Part shown: positions 17,000 through 26,445 of the stretch, piece after piece
How the letters are laid out: each line of letters starts with the position of its first letter
Position numbering within the stretch: position 1 is the stretch's first letter
NCBI GenBank assembly: GCA_040905705.1
Contig: JBBDQZ010000024.1
Coordinates: forward strand, 80,895-144,894
Direction of reading: 5' to 3'
Origin: JBBDQZ01 sp040905705
GTDB lineage: Bacteria > Bacteroidota > Rhodothermia > Balneolales > Natronogracilivirgulaceae
DNA: 64,000 nucleotides
Notes under the pieces: generated by a model
Database searches by the model: none
The model's input: only the letters and a program-made list of their open reading frames with translations
What the model was told of the DNA's origin: nothing
Program-made: the position numbers and the translations under genes

Positions 17000-18346
17000 T
17001 TACTGTGATCGTTGTTGTCCTGTTATATTTTTCAATCCTTCCATCGCCCGACCCATACGATTCATTTTTGTCATAGTTTTCATCATTTTCTTCATTTGGG
17101 AAAATTGCTTAAGAAGGTCATTCACTTCGCGAACTGTCGTTCCGGATCCATTTGCTATTCGTTTTCGGCGACTGCCGTTAAGAAGTTGTGGTTTGCGCCG
17201 CTCTTCAATTGTCATAGAATTAATAATCGCTTCAACCGATTTCAATGCATCATCATCAACCTCTGCATTTCCCAGCTGTTTGCTCATTCCGGGAATCATT
17301 CCAACGAGATCTCGCATTGATCCCATTTTTTTGATTTGCTGTAGCTGCCCGTAAAAATCTTCCAGATTAAAAGCATCCGAAGTTATCTTGGACTGAAGTT
17401 TCTTTGCCTGAACTTCATCATACTGTTGTTGTGCTTTTTCAACCAGCGAAAGCACATCGCCCATACCAAGAATACGCTGTGCCATCCGATCCGGATAAAA
17501 TGGAGCTATCGTATCCAACTTCTCTCCGGTACTGATAAACTTGATCGGTTTATTCACTACAGACTTGATCGAGATAGCAGCACCACCACGAGTATCTCCG
17601 TCAAGCTTTGTAAGCACAACTCCATTGAAACTGATACGCTCATTAAATGCTTTGGCCGTATTCACAGCATCCTGCCCGGTCATGGAGTCGACAACAAACA
17701 GGATTTCCGACGGATTTACCACTTTCTTGATATCGGCAACTTCACCCATCATGTGCTCATCCACATGCATCCTGCCCGCTGTATCAATTATGAGCACATC
17801 CCTTGCCTTTTTTTTCGCCTCCTTGATAGATTCCCTGGCAACCTTGAGAGCATTCTTTTCTTCAATTGAGTACACAGGAATGTCAATCTGACCACCGAGT
17901 GTTTTCAACTGATCTACAGCCGCCGGTCGGTATACATCCGCTGCTGCCAGCATTGGGTTTTTCCCCTGATCCTTTAGCCATTTTGCCAGTTTTGCTGCAA
18001 AAGTGGTTTTACCAGAACCTTGCAGTCCTGCAATCAATATTATAGTGGGAGAAACCTGACTATAAGCAATTCCTTCATTTTCATTTCCCAGTACCTGGAC
18101 GAGCTCGTCATAAACTATTTTAGTAAATTGCTGTCCAGGTGTGACGCTGGCTAAAACACCCTGTCCAAGCGCTTTTTCTTTTATTGAAGCCGTAATAGTA
18201 CGTGCAACTTCATAATTTACATCAGCATCGAGCAACGCACGGCGTATCTCTCTAACTGTCTCTGCGACATTGATATCACTCAGCCGGGCCTGCCCGGTAA
18301 CCGACTTGAATGCGGATTCTAACTTACCCGATAGATCTTCAAACAT
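17000..18346 (-). CDS. ffh: Signal recognition particle protein Ffh
   Basis: SRP54-type GTPase that binds 4.5S RNA and hydrophobic signal sequences and docks with FtsY. 448 residues from the ATG at 18346 (MFEDLSGKLESAF, the usual Ffh start); an ATG three codons upstream is also in frame. The N domain is at 1-95, and the G domain has the P-loop GLQGSGKTTFAAKLA at about 105, DTAGRMHVDEHMM and TKLDGDTRGGAA. The methionine-rich M domain (about 300-448) includes SMTIEERRKPQLLNGSRRKR, MKKMMKTMTKMNRMG and the RNA-binding segment RKRIANGSGTTVREVN. It stands upstream of rpsP, a common bacterial order; ftsY lies 30 kb away. Confidence 0.97.
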   Translation of the reverse strand: MFEDLSGKLESAFKSVTGQARLSDINVAETVREIRRALLDADVNYEVARTITASIKEKALGQGVLASVTPGQQFTKIVYDELVQVLGNENEGIAYSQVSPTIILIAGLQGSGKTTFAAKLAKWLKDQGKNPMLAAADVYRPAAVDQLKTLGGQIDIPVYSIEEKNALKVARESIKEAKKKARDVLIIDTAGRMHVDEHMMGEVADIKKVVNPSEILFVVDSMTGQDAVNTAKAFNERISFNGVVLTKLDGDTRGGAAISIKSVVNKPIKFISTGEKLDTIAPFYPDRMAQRILGMGDVLSLVEKAQQQYDEVQAKKLQSKITSDAFNLEDFYGQLQQIKKMGSMRDLVGMIPGMSKQLGNAEVDDDALKSVEAIINSMTIEERRKPQLLNGSRRKRIANGSGTTVREVNDLLKQFSQMKKMMKTMTKMNRMGRAMEGLKNITGQQRSQ

Positions 18347-18589
18347 GGTAATCAAACGGCATGATCTGTACTGCGATATTTATTCTATTGCTGGAAAAGC
18401 CAAATCAGATTAAGATTATGATTTGCAAAGTCTAGAAAAATATGCAGAATATTGTCCCCAATCAATACGATTTTTGTAATCACCTATACAGAACTCCTGT
18501 TAACTTTTGATACTGTTGTTTGTCATGGCGTCTGTTTTTAGGTACTTTATGGCATTCTAAACGAAGCACCCATATAAATAATCGGAGAT

Positions 18590-19426
18590 ATGAACGACAC
18601 TAACAGTAGTAATCTATTACAAGGAAAAAACGGCCTTATTTTCGGTGCACTTGATGAACGCAGCCTTGCCTGGCATGTTGCACTGGCCTGTAAACGCGAA
18701 GGAGCTACTTTTTCGCTATCCAATGCTCCCATTGCACTTCGCCTCGGTACGCTTCAAAAACTGGGAAAGAAAACCGACTCTGAAGTTCATCCATGTGATG
18801 TTTCCGATTTTGAACAGGTGCGTGTCTTAATCGATAAGGTAAAAAGTAAATTTGGCAAGCTTGATTTTATCCTTCATGCTGTGGGCATGTCTCCGAATAT
18901 CCGCAAAGACATCGATTATAAAAATCTAAATTACAAACTGTTACAACAGACTCTGGATATTTCAGCCATTTCCCTCCATAAAATTCTACAGGCCTGTGTA
19001 GAAAAAGATGTCCTTAATAATAACGCCAGTATTATCGCTCTATCCTATATCGGGGCACAACGTGTTTTTTCTAAATATTCAGACATGAACGATGCCAAAG
19101 CTCTTTTAGAAAGTGTGGCAAGAAATTTTGGAAGCCGATTGGGAGACAAAGGCATACGCGTTAATACCATTTCCCAGGGGCCAACCAAGACATCCGCCGG
19201 ATCCGGAATCAGCGGGTTTGACGCCATGTACGAATTTGCAGACAAGTTATCACCACTCGGAAATCCGACAGCAGAAGAGTGTGCCGATTATTGTGTAAGT
19301 CTTTTTTCTGATCTGACCCGTAAAGTCACCATGCAAAATTTATATCACGACGGTGGATTTTCAACAAACGGAATCAGTGAGGATCTTATTCATGATCTTC
19401 TGGCACTTCATAATCAAAAAGCTTAA
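18590..19426 (+). CDS. fabI: Enoyl-[acyl-carrier-protein] reductase (NADH), FabI type
   Basis: 278-residue short-chain dehydrogenase-like enzyme performing the last reduction of each fatty-acid elongation cycle. FabI features are the divergent nucleotide-binding start GKNGLIFGALDERSLAWHVA, the SLSN-type loop after the second strand, LHAVGMSPN, and the active-site segment LSYIGAQRVFSKYSDMNDAK, giving catalytic Tyr163 and Lys170 in the FabI YX6K spacing. The C-terminal NPTAEECADYCVSLFSDL and HDGGFS also fit. The ATG is preceded by CGGAGA at a suitable distance. It diverges from ffh and is followed by ruvC. Confidence 0.93.
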   Translation: MNDTNSSNLLQGKNGLIFGALDERSLAWHVALACKREGATFSLSNAPIALRLGTLQKLGKKTDSEVHPCDVSDFEQVRVLIDKVKSKFGKLDFILHAVGMSPNIRKDIDYKNLNYKLLQQTLDISAISLHKILQACVEKDVLNNNASIIALSYIGAQRVFSKYSDMNDAKALLESVARNFGSRLGDKGIRVNTISQGPTKTSAGSGISGFDAMYEFADKLSPLGNPTAEECADYCVSLFSDLTRKVTMQNLYHDGGFSTNGISEDLIHDLLALHNQKA

Positions 19427-19483
19427 CATCATTCTAATAGTCATTATTTTTTCTGTTTTCTAATAACATCTGCTTCTCTTTAA

Positions 19484-20065
19484 ATGACAACTAAGATTCT
19501 TGGTATCGATCCCGGTTCCAGAATAACCGGTTACGCTGTGTTGGAGCACCATGACCGATCGTTCAGAGCTCTTTGTTGCGATGTACTTCGTTTAACCGAC
19601 ACTGAAAATTCCTTCGACAGACTAACTTTATTGTATTCAGAATTCAACAACATACTTACCACCTGGCATCCCGACTATTGCGCTATTGAGACCCCCATCT
19701 ACGGTAAAGACCCTTCTGCCATGCTTAAATTGGGTCGGGCCCAAGCCGTTATCATCATCGCTGTCCTCCATCATCAAATTCCTCTTTTTGAATATTACCC
19801 TAAGGCAGTTAAAAAGTCCATAACCGGAACTGGAAATGCCCGTAAGGATCAAGTGGCATACATGCTTCACAAAATGATTGATTTGCCGAAAGAAAAACTA
19901 CCAAATGACGCCACTGATGCTTTGGCTGTTGCATGGTGTCATTTTCAGAAACTGACGGATCCTGGACCGGGAGACAAAAACACTGGTATCAATAAATCTT
20001 CTAAACGTCGCAACACATGGAGCTCTTTTGTTGATAATCATCCTGAAAGAGTTCGCAAGTCCTGA
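19484..20065 (+). CDS. ruvC: Crossover junction endodeoxyribonuclease RuvC
   Basis: 193 residues. Holliday-junction resolvase with an RNase H fold. The acidic catalytic residues are visible in GIDPGSRITGY, CAIETPIYGKD and LPNDATDALAVAWCH. The family segment KLGRAQAVIIIAVLHH and KKSITGTGNARKDQV (junction-binding) are present. The ~30-residue tail past the core is basic and Ser/Thr-rich. ruvA follows after 154 bp, while ruvB is 34 kb downstream. The start ATG has little Shine-Dalgarno support. Confidence 0.96.
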   Translation: MTTKILGIDPGSRITGYAVLEHHDRSFRALCCDVLRLTDTENSFDRLTLLYSEFNNILTTWHPDYCAIETPIYGKDPSAMLKLGRAQAVIIIAVLHHQIPLFEYYPKAVKKSITGTGNARKDQVAYMLHKMIDLPKEKLPNDATDALAVAWCHFQKLTDPGPGDKNTGINKSSKRRNTWSSFVDNHPERVRKS

Positions 20066-20219
20066 ATACTTTGAATGTAGCGTTCCTATTCTATTACTTT
20101 ATGTACGAATTAGCAGAATATTCCATATCTATAAATACGCCCTTGAATATCATATATTCCTATAGCAGCCCTCTTTTCGCCAAGAGTATTTCCAGTCCAG
20201 ATAATCGAATTGTTTCATT

Positions 20220-20804
20220 ATGATTGCTTATTTAAATGGGAATATAGTCAGTAAGAATCCTGGTGTTATCATTATTGACATCGGTGGCTTGGGCTACTCG
20301 GTTCGAGTGTCCAATCATACGTTTGACAGGCTTCCCACAACCGGGGAAAACTGTATCCTTCATATACACCATCATATTTCAGAAAATGATCAGCAATTAT
20401 TCGGTTTTGCTTCTATTGAAGAACGTAATTTATTTGAACTGTTGATTACTGTAAAAAGTATAGGCCCAAGGCTTGCTCTTGCACTTCTTTCATCTATGCC
20501 TCCCCTCCAAGTCATAAATGCCATAGTCGATCAGAATCCCGCACTAATTGCCCGAAGTCCCGGGATCGGGAAAAAATCTGCTGAACGCATTGTGCTTGAA
20601 CTTAGTGACAAACTTGGCGATATCGCCTCGCATGAGGAACATGCTCCTGAAATCGGTTCTATTCAAAGTGAAACCGTTTCCGCACTTGAGGCTTTGGGAT
20701 ATGCACATAACCAGGCACTGAAAGCAGTCAGAGAGGCCATTGATGATAAAGAACCGCCCAGCAACGTATCCGAATTACTCAAACGAACTCTTAAACTCTT
20801 ATAA
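20220..20804 (+). CDS. ruvA: Holliday junction branch migration subunit RuvA
   Basis: 194 residues with the three RuvA domains: an OB fold (1-65, MIAYLNGNIVSKNPGVIIID then LHIHHHISENDQQLFGF), a helix-hairpin-helix domain (70-140, LLITVKSIGPRLALALLSS and ARSPGIGKKSAERIVLEL), and the C-terminal RuvB-contacting domain (150-194, ETVSALEALGYAHNQALKAV). It forms tetramers on four-way junctions and loads RuvB. It lies downstream of ruvC on the same strand. Confidence 0.96.
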   Translation: MIAYLNGNIVSKNPGVIIIDIGGLGYSVRVSNHTFDRLPTTGENCILHIHHHISENDQQLFGFASIEERNLFELLITVKSIGPRLALALLSSMPPLQVINAIVDQNPALIARSPGIGKKSAERIVLELSDKLGDIASHEEHAPEIGSIQSETVSALEALGYAHNQALKAVREAIDDKEPPSNVSELLKRTLKLL

Positions 20805-20920
20805 TTGATTTTTATTAACGGTGTCTGATCAGATACAGCTTTGAGTTTTATCCTGAGCCATTTAATTGTTAAGTTTTAAATTCTTAAAAACCATATTAAC
20901 CTGTTTCCAGGAGTATAAAC

Positions 20921-22018
20921 ATGGTCTATGCCTTGATAATGGCCGGTGGAATCGGATCCCGTTTCTGGCCTAAAAGCCGAACTTCCAGGCCCAAGCAATT
21001 TCTGGATTTTTTTGATCATCAAACACTTTTACAATCAACCATTGAACGAATCACCCCGTTAATACCACTGAAACGTGTCATCGTAAGTACAAACAATGAA
21101 TACGTTGACCTTGTTAAAAATCAAATCCCCGATCTTCCAGTTGATAATATTATTGGTGAACCTGTAGCTAAAAATACGGCTCCCTGCATTGCATTCGCAT
21201 CTGCATTAATCCATCATCGCGATCCGGATGCTACTATGATTGTTCTCCCTTCTGATCATTATATTCGGAATAACGACGTTTTTTTAGAGGATCTAAAAGC
21301 TTGCATGCGATTTACAAATCAAAAGGGACATCTTGTTACAATTGGCATTAGTCCAACCCGGCCAGAAACCGGCTATGGCTATATTCAGTATAACGACAAT
21401 GAAACGATAACGGTTGACGGTATTGTTGCACACCCGGTCAAAACATTTGCTGAAAAACCGGATTTGCAAACAGCTATAAAATTTCTCCAATCGGGCGACT
21501 TTCTATGGAACAGTGGCATGTTCATCTGGAAAACAGAGCACATTTTAAAAGAAATTGAAGAACATTTACCGGTTTTACACCATCAAGTGAACTTGTTTTA
21601 CAATGATCTTCAAAAAAACAACGGATCGATTCGAAATGAGATGTTGACTTCTGTATATAATTCATGCTTCCCGGTTTCGATTGACTACGGAATCATGGAA
21701 AAATCCAACAATGTTATAGTTATCCCATCTCATTTTGACTGGAGTGATCTGGGAAGCTGGATGGCACTCTATGAGTTAAAAAGTGATCAAAGTGATGACA
21801 ACAAAAATATCTTTGATGCTCCAAATGTAATTTCTGTCCATTCCGAAAATTGTTATCTGGAATCCCGGAATAACAAACTTATTGCTATGGTTGGCCTGGA
21901 TGGTATAGGTGTTATCGAAACCGATGATGCCATGTTGATTTGCAAGCTGGAAAAATCCCAGGATGTCAAAGAGTTGTATTCAATGTTTTCAAAAAAACAA
22001 AAACAACAGATTGGGTGA
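20921..22018 (+). CDS. manC: Mannose-1-phosphate guanylyltransferase
   Basis: 365-residue nucleotidyltransferase that makes GDP-mannose from mannose-1-phosphate and GTP. The N-terminal signature is complete: MAGGIGSRFWPKSRTSRPKQ. It is followed by VSTNNEYVDLVKNQIPDLP, GEPVAKNTAPCIAFAS, VLPSDHYI, PTRPETGYGYIQ and VKTFAEKPD, then WNSGMFIWKTEHIL and SIDYGIMEKSNNVIV. It lacks the C-terminal isomerase domain of bifunctional enzymes. The start is supported by CAGGAG seven bases upstream. The product feeds polysaccharide or glycoconjugate synthesis; no such genes are adjacent. Confidence 0.93.
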   Translation: MVYALIMAGGIGSRFWPKSRTSRPKQFLDFFDHQTLLQSTIERITPLIPLKRVIVSTNNEYVDLVKNQIPDLPVDNIIGEPVAKNTAPCIAFASALIHHRDPDATMIVLPSDHYIRNNDVFLEDLKACMRFTNQKGHLVTIGISPTRPETGYGYIQYNDNETITVDGIVAHPVKTFAEKPDLQTAIKFLQSGDFLWNSGMFIWKTEHILKEIEEHLPVLHHQVNLFYNDLQKNNGSIRNEMLTSVYNSCFPVSIDYGIMEKSNNVIVIPSHFDWSDLGSWMALYELKSDQSDDNKNIFDAPNVISVHSENCYLESRNNKLIAMVGLDGIGVIETDDAMLICKLEKSQDVKELYSMFSKKQKQQIG

Positions 22019-22056
22019 TCTTGTGTAGATTGCGAAATCTACATTTTTATAGCCAT

Positions 22057-22818
22057 TCAAATCCTGATTTGCAACTGATCATATGCCAGTTTCACATGCT
22101 TTGGAAGTTTGTCAGATATTTCCTCATGCCTAACATAAGGCGACATATGGATCAGATAGGTTTGTTTGATTTGTAGCTTTTCAGCTATTTCAATCGCCTG
22201 TGGTATTGTAAAGTGAGTAGGGTGCGGAGGCTTCCACCGTAATCCACTCATGACCAATACTTCGGAACCCTTAATTTTATCAGCTGTATCATCTGGAATT
22301 CCGCTTACATCCGTAATATAGGAAATCTTATTTATCCTGAATCCAAGCACATCCATTTTCCCGTGTTTAACAGGTAATGGAGTAATTTCACAATCCCCGT
22401 CACGGATGGTCTCATTTAATATTTTAAATTCAATATCAACTGAACCGGGTGTTTTGTTCGGGGTAAACATGTAGTGAAATTTTTGACGGATTGCGACTGC
22501 TGTTTGTTCACTGGTATACACGGGAATAATAGATTTCTGTGCATAATTATATGCACGTAAGTCATCCAGGCCTCCAATATGATCCATATGCTCGTGCGTA
22601 ATTAACAAAGCGTCAATATGTCTGATATTTGCACGCAGTGTCTGTAGCCTGAATTCTGGCCCAATGTCTACAATAAAGGATCTTTGGGCTGTTTCTATCC
22701 ACGCTGAACATCGATATCTCTGATCCCTGGGGTCATTATTTTGAAAATTGGGACCAAATCCTCCAGCTACCGGAACTCCCATCGATGTTCCGGTTCCTAA
22801 AAAAGTAAACTTCATCAA
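22057..22818 (-). CDS. Metallo-beta-lactamase-fold hydrolase (PhnP-like)
   Basis: 253 residues. It starts with the FLGTGTSMGVPVAG block typical of PhnP/RNase Z-like MBL proteins and has the metal-binding motif THEHMDHIGGLDDLRAYNY. Further histidine ligands lie in PLPVKHGKMDVLGFRI and TYLIHMSPYVRHEE, plus the aspartate in SYITDVSGI. PhnP is a cyclic phosphodiesterase, but no phosphonate genes are nearby, so the substrate is open. It converges on manC. Confidence 0.8.
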   Translation of the reverse strand: MMKFTFLGTGTSMGVPVAGGFGPNFQNNDPRDQRYRCSAWIETAQRSFIVDIGPEFRLQTLRANIRHIDALLITHEHMDHIGGLDDLRAYNYAQKSIIPVYTSEQTAVAIRQKFHYMFTPNKTPGSVDIEFKILNETIRDGDCEITPLPVKHGKMDVLGFRINKISYITDVSGIPDDTADKIKGSEVLVMSGLRWKPPHPTHFTIPQAIEIAEKLQIKQTYLIHMSPYVRHEEISDKLPKHVKLAYDQLQIRI

Positions 22819-22916
22819 GGTACCTTGATTAAAAATATTTATCTATGACCTCACTTCCTGCAAGGTTTCAACGGGGTCGGAAATTAATTAAAACGCTTAA
22901 ACTATACCTCTTTTGA

Positions 22917-23192
22917 TTATTGTGTATTCCTTTCACCAATTCGTTCAAACCAATTATCCAACTCTTTCCGGAAGGCTGGTTTTAAGTAAATATTGTTTAG
23001 CTCCTGGCTTGCTAAAAAGCGCACCATTTGTCCGACATGGTATTCCGATGGATAAATTTTATTCATCATTATAATTTTATCACCTTCCAAAACACAAAAA
23101 TCACCTCTGAAACCGCCTTTTTCCTTTCTTATGCGATACCCTAATAACTCAATTAACTGTTCAAGTTCAACCAGAAATTTTTCTGTCTTCAT
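22917..23192 (-). CDS. Conserved-looking small hypothetical protein
   Basis: 91 residues, not recognised. It is soluble, with no signal peptide or membrane segment. The N-terminal half is a helix-like stretch (KFLVELEQLIELLGYRIRKE) followed by a glycine-containing beta-rich part (GGFRGDFCVLEGDKIIMMNK) and a helical C-terminus (FRKELDNWFERIGERN). Codon use is like its neighbours. It lies 30 nt downstream of the predicted outer-membrane protein gene and could be cotranscribed with it. Confidence 0.65.
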   Translation of the reverse strand: MKTEKFLVELEQLIELLGYRIRKEKGGFRGDFCVLEGDKIIMMNKIYPSEYHVGQMVRFLASQELNNIYLKPAFRKELDNWFERIGERNTQ

Positions 23193-23222
23193 TACAGGTC
23201 AAGTTTTTATTTAGGTTATACG

Positions 23223-23948
23223 TTAAAAAGATACCCCCAAACTCACATTGTTTGAAGTCATATCATAATGAAAACGCTCTTCTCCCCCTGAGTATCGTCT
23301 CCAGCTGTAATCGTAACCGATCAATAGACCGTATCGACCTGTCAGTTGATCAAAATATAAACGAAGCCTGTTGTTGAGAGACATTATTTGGCCCGAATCT
23401 GCCCCAAGCGATGTAACCGTGAATCCGATTTGTGGTACCGATTCAGCTTGAAATCTGATATTTTGACTCAATTTGTAAAATAAACCGATACCCAAACCCA
23501 CGGAAGCTGAGCTTTCCCGAAATTGATCTGTTTCGGATTGTTGCCTTGTTGAACGTACGCGTGTAAAGTCTGTAGATAACCACATTGGTAACGTGATGCC
23601 AATTTGAGGATTTCTTGTGACTGGAATAGCCCCTGAAATATTAATACCGAGATTTAAGTAATTCAATGTATCGGCATTGCCAATTTTGGTTTTAAAACCT
23701 CCATATACTTCCAAGCCCGACATATCCAGCCGTAATCGATAAACAGGATCTGATAAATCATAAACGGATAAAACACTATTTTCATCCGTCCTTAATTTCA
23801 TATTCACTATGTCTGGCCCGAATGACAATGCACTTGTTGTCTGCTGCATTCGTTGCCCGGAATCATCTATTGAAAACATTTGAGCATATGCATTCCGGGA
23901 GATTAATCCCATTGCGATTAATATTAAAGTTTGTAATATCAACTTCAT
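23223..23948 (-). CDS. Putative exported outer-membrane beta-barrel protein
   Basis: 241 residues with a clear signal peptide (MKLILQTLILIAMGLISRNAYA, cleavage before QMFSI). The mature part alternates polar and hydrophobic residues with strand-like ends (YGLLIGYDYSWRRYSGGEER, then NNVSLGVSF, ending in Phe), suggesting a small barrel of eight to ten strands. No specific family is recognised. Its promoter should lie in the 350-bp gap before tRNA-Asp. Confidence 0.65.
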   Translation of the reverse strand: MKLILQTLILIAMGLISRNAYAQMFSIDDSGQRMQQTTSALSFGPDIVNMKLRTDENSVLSVYDLSDPVYRLRLDMSGLEVYGGFKTKIGNADTLNYLNLGINISGAIPVTRNPQIGITLPMWLSTDFTRVRSTRQQSETDQFRESSASVGLGIGLFYKLSQNIRFQAESVPQIGFTVTSLGADSGQIMSLNNRLRLYFDQLTGRYGLLIGYDYSWRRYSGGEERFHYDMTSNNVSLGVSF

Positions 23949-24298
23949 TGGAGTTTTTATTTATTTAGCTGGAAATAATTAATAATCCATTAATTATGCG
24001 CGTCAACACTTAATGAGTATCAGAGCATGATCAACTTTCCAAATATGACAATGTGTATACTCTTAATCTTAATGTTGAATATAAATATCGCTGTATAGTT
24101 TTCCTCGAATTAAAAACAAATAAATTTTGTAATCTGTAGTGACAATCATCTAACGGAATTCAATCACCCATAATTCGGTTTCTCTTACTTTGTCAAACAT
24201 GCTCAATCCCTAATATCCCTATTCGGAATATCTGATCACAATTTAAATCCGTTTACCTTGACTCTGAGGAGTTCTAATTCGTATATTTAGTCATCTAC
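23949..24298. other. Intergenic region between the barrel protein gene and tRNA-Asp
   Basis: 350 AT-rich bases with no convincing ORF. The right end holds the tRNA promoter (24258-24287). The left part must hold the promoter of the minus-strand gene, but none is obvious. Confidence 0.6.
24258..24287 (+). promoter_or_regulatory. tRNA-Asp promoter
   Basis: TTGACT (24258-24263), an 18-bp spacer and TATATT (24282-24287), ending 11 bp before the first tRNA base. This is one of the clearest promoters in the window. It also loosely fits the TTG/TAnnTTTG pattern of Bacteroidota. Confidence 0.65.
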
Positions 24299-24372
24299 GG
24301 TCCGGTAGTTCAGTTGGTTAGAACGCCTGCCTGTCACGCAGGAGGTCGTGGGTTCGAGTCCCATCCGGATCG
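24299..24372 (+). tRNA. tRNA-Asp (anticodon GTC)
   Basis: 74-nt cloverleaf. The acceptor stem GGTCCGG pairs with CCGGATC (one G-U), with discriminator G73 as expected for tRNA-Asp. The D arm is around AGTTCAGTTGGTTAGAA. The anticodon stem CCTGC/GCAGG encloses loop CTGTCAC, giving anticodon GTC. The T arm is GTGGG-TTCGAGT-CCCAT. The 3' CCA is not encoded. A strong terminator follows immediately, so it is a single-gene unit. Confidence 0.98.
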
Positions 24373-24375
24373 CAA

Positions 24376-24414
24376 AAGCGTAATCGATTGGCTACCAATT
24401 GATTACGCTTTTTT
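24376..24414 (+). terminator. Rho-independent terminator of tRNA-Asp
   Basis: Left arm 24376-24391 (AAGCGTAATCGATTGG), loop CTA(C), right arm 24395-24410 with one mismatch, followed by a run of T. It begins three bases after the tRNA. Confidence 0.9.
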
Positions 24415-24499
24415 GTTATAAAGAGATTACATATTCCCCACGTTAGTGCGTTCTACTACTCTCCAGACTATAATATCATTGATTTAATCTGAGTAAACT

Positions 24500-26392
24500 A
24501 TGAATTGGAATCCATCCCATCAGAAATATGATGTTATCGTTGTCGGTGGTGGTCATGCCGGAAGTGAAGCAGCGGCAGCGGCAGCCAAAATGGGCTGCTC
24601 TACATTGCTGATTACAATGAACTTAAATGCAATTGCACAAATGTCCTGTAATCCTGCCATTGGGGGAGTGGCAAAAGGGCAGATTGTTCGGGAGATTGAT
24701 GCCCTCGGAGGAATAATGGGAAGGGTAGCGGATTCCTCAGGTGTTCAATTTCGGATGCTAAATCTAAGTAAAGGTCCGGCCATGTGGAGTCCGAGATCTC
24801 AAAACGACCGTTTACTTTACTCACAACAAATACGTTCAGAACTTGAAAAGATACCATCTCTTCATTTTCGACAAGATAACGTTGTAAATATACTTACAGA
24901 TAATAAGAAACGTATCTCCGGTATTGAAACGCAAAGTGGACAGATCATACGATGTAAAACGCTAATCCTAACCAGTGGTACTTTTTTAAATGGTATTATT
25001 CATATTGGGGAACAGCAGTTCGGTGGTGGACGGTCAGGAGACCGTGCTTCCATTGGTATTACGGCTTCGCTTGAAAAAATGGGTTTTGAATCAGGCAGAC
25101 TTAAAACCGGCACCCCACCTCGAGTTGACGGACGCTCAATCGACTTTGACAAACTGGAGATTCAATACGGAGATGATAAACCGAATCCATTTTCTTTCCT
25201 GAGTGACAAGCTTCCGGGTGTTGAAAATCAACTGACCTGCTGGATAGGTTATACCAATCCAAAAGTACACAAAGTTTTAATAAGTGGCTTTGACAGAAGT
25301 CCTATGTTTAACGGACGTATCAAATCAACCGGTCCCCGTTATTGTCCATCCATTGAAGATAAAATTCACCGATTTTCAGAGCGTGACCGTCACCAGCTTT
25401 TTCTTGAACCAGAAGGTTGGAATACCTATGAAATGTATTTGAACGGATTTTCCACCAGCCTGCCTGAAGATATACAGTACCGGGCAATTCGAACCATTCC
25501 TGGATTTGAACAGGTAATTATGATACGACCTGGTTATGCCATTGAATACGATTATTTTCCTCCATATCAAATTCGAAGGAATCTGGAAACTAAAATAGTC
25601 GATGGTTTGTTTTTCGCCGGGCAGATTAATGGAACAACCGGTTACGAGGAAGCTGCCTGTCAGGGCTTGATGGCTGGTATTAATGCTGCACGTAAAATCC
25701 AAAACAAATCAGAGATAATACTTCAACGATCGGAAGCGTATATAGGAGTGTTGATCGATGACCTTGTTAACAAAGGTACGGACGAACCGTATCGCATGTT
25801 TACTTCACGTGCCGAACATCGAATTTTACTACGACAGGACAATGCAGACTTTCGGCTTACTCCCCTTGCTTACAATATTGGTCTGGCTACTTTTGAACGC
25901 AAAGAACGTTTTGAAATAAAGCAGAAAGCTACAGAACTTCTCCTGAACTTGTTAACCAATTATAGTGCTCGACCGGAAATTTATAATGCTTTTCTTACCT
26001 CAATCAACCAATCTCCAATAAAACAATCCATTAAATTACCCAAATTAATAACCCGTCCACATATTTCACTACACGAATTAATCAACGCGGATCCCGAACT
26101 TTTGGAAGAGGTAAACAAAATAACGGATAATCCCCTGGTTTTTGAACAAGTAGAAATTCGTTTTAAATACGAAGGTTATATTCAAAAAGAATTTGAAATG
26201 GTTCAGCAGATTAAGGAAAAAGAGCATCAGCTCATTCCTGAAAAAATTAATTACGAACGTATCAAATCTCTTTCTTACGAAGGACAACAAAAGCTTCACA
26301 AGATTAAACCAGAAACTATTGGTCAGGCTAGCCGAATAAGTGGAGTGTCTGCAAGTGACATTGCTGTGCTAATGGTCTATATCAACAACTAA
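24500..26392 (+). CDS. mnmG: tRNA uridine-5-carboxymethylaminomethyl modification enzyme MnmG (GidA)
   Basis: 630 residues, full length. FAD-dependent partner of MnmE that modifies U34 of several tRNAs. The FAD-binding start is VVGGGHAGSEAAAAAAKMG (about 13-31), followed by SCNPAIGGVAKGQIVREIDA, the conserved LKTGTPPRVDGRSIDF, GPRYCPSIEDK (catalytic Cys region), FFAGQINGTTGYEEAACQGL and DEPYRMFTSRAEHRILLRQDN. The C-terminal helical domain ends with SRISGVSASDIAVLMVY. It is followed by a parS site and rsmG, the classical gidA-gidB pair of origin-proximal regions. Confidence 0.98.
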   Translation: MNWNPSHQKYDVIVVGGGHAGSEAAAAAAKMGCSTLLITMNLNAIAQMSCNPAIGGVAKGQIVREIDALGGIMGRVADSSGVQFRMLNLSKGPAMWSPRSQNDRLLYSQQIRSELEKIPSLHFRQDNVVNILTDNKKRISGIETQSGQIIRCKTLILTSGTFLNGIIHIGEQQFGGGRSGDRASIGITASLEKMGFESGRLKTGTPPRVDGRSIDFDKLEIQYGDDKPNPFSFLSDKLPGVENQLTCWIGYTNPKVHKVLISGFDRSPMFNGRIKSTGPRYCPSIEDKIHRFSERDRHQLFLEPEGWNTYEMYLNGFSTSLPEDIQYRAIRTIPGFEQVIMIRPGYAIEYDYFPPYQIRRNLETKIVDGLFFAGQINGTTGYEEAACQGLMAGINAARKIQNKSEIILQRSEAYIGVLIDDLVNKGTDEPYRMFTSRAEHRILLRQDNADFRLTPLAYNIGLATFERKERFEIKQKATELLLNLLTNYSARPEIYNAFLTSINQSPIKQSIKLPKLITRPHISLHELINADPELLEEVNKITDNPLVFEQVEIRFKYEGYIQKEFEMVQQIKEKEHQLIPEKINYERIKSLSYEGQQKLHKIKPETIGQASRISGVSASDIAVLMVYINN

Positions 26393-26403
26393 CACCGTTC
26401 CGA

Positions 26404-26419
26404 TGTTTCACGTGAAACA
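26404..26419. promoter_or_regulatory. parS centromere site 1
   Basis: Exact match to the bacterial consensus TGTTTCACGTGAAACA, the ParB/Spo0J loading site. It lies in the mnmG-rsmG gap. Confidence 0.93.
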
Positions 26420-26445
26420 TCTTATTGTTCAAAGGGAGGTGGCTT

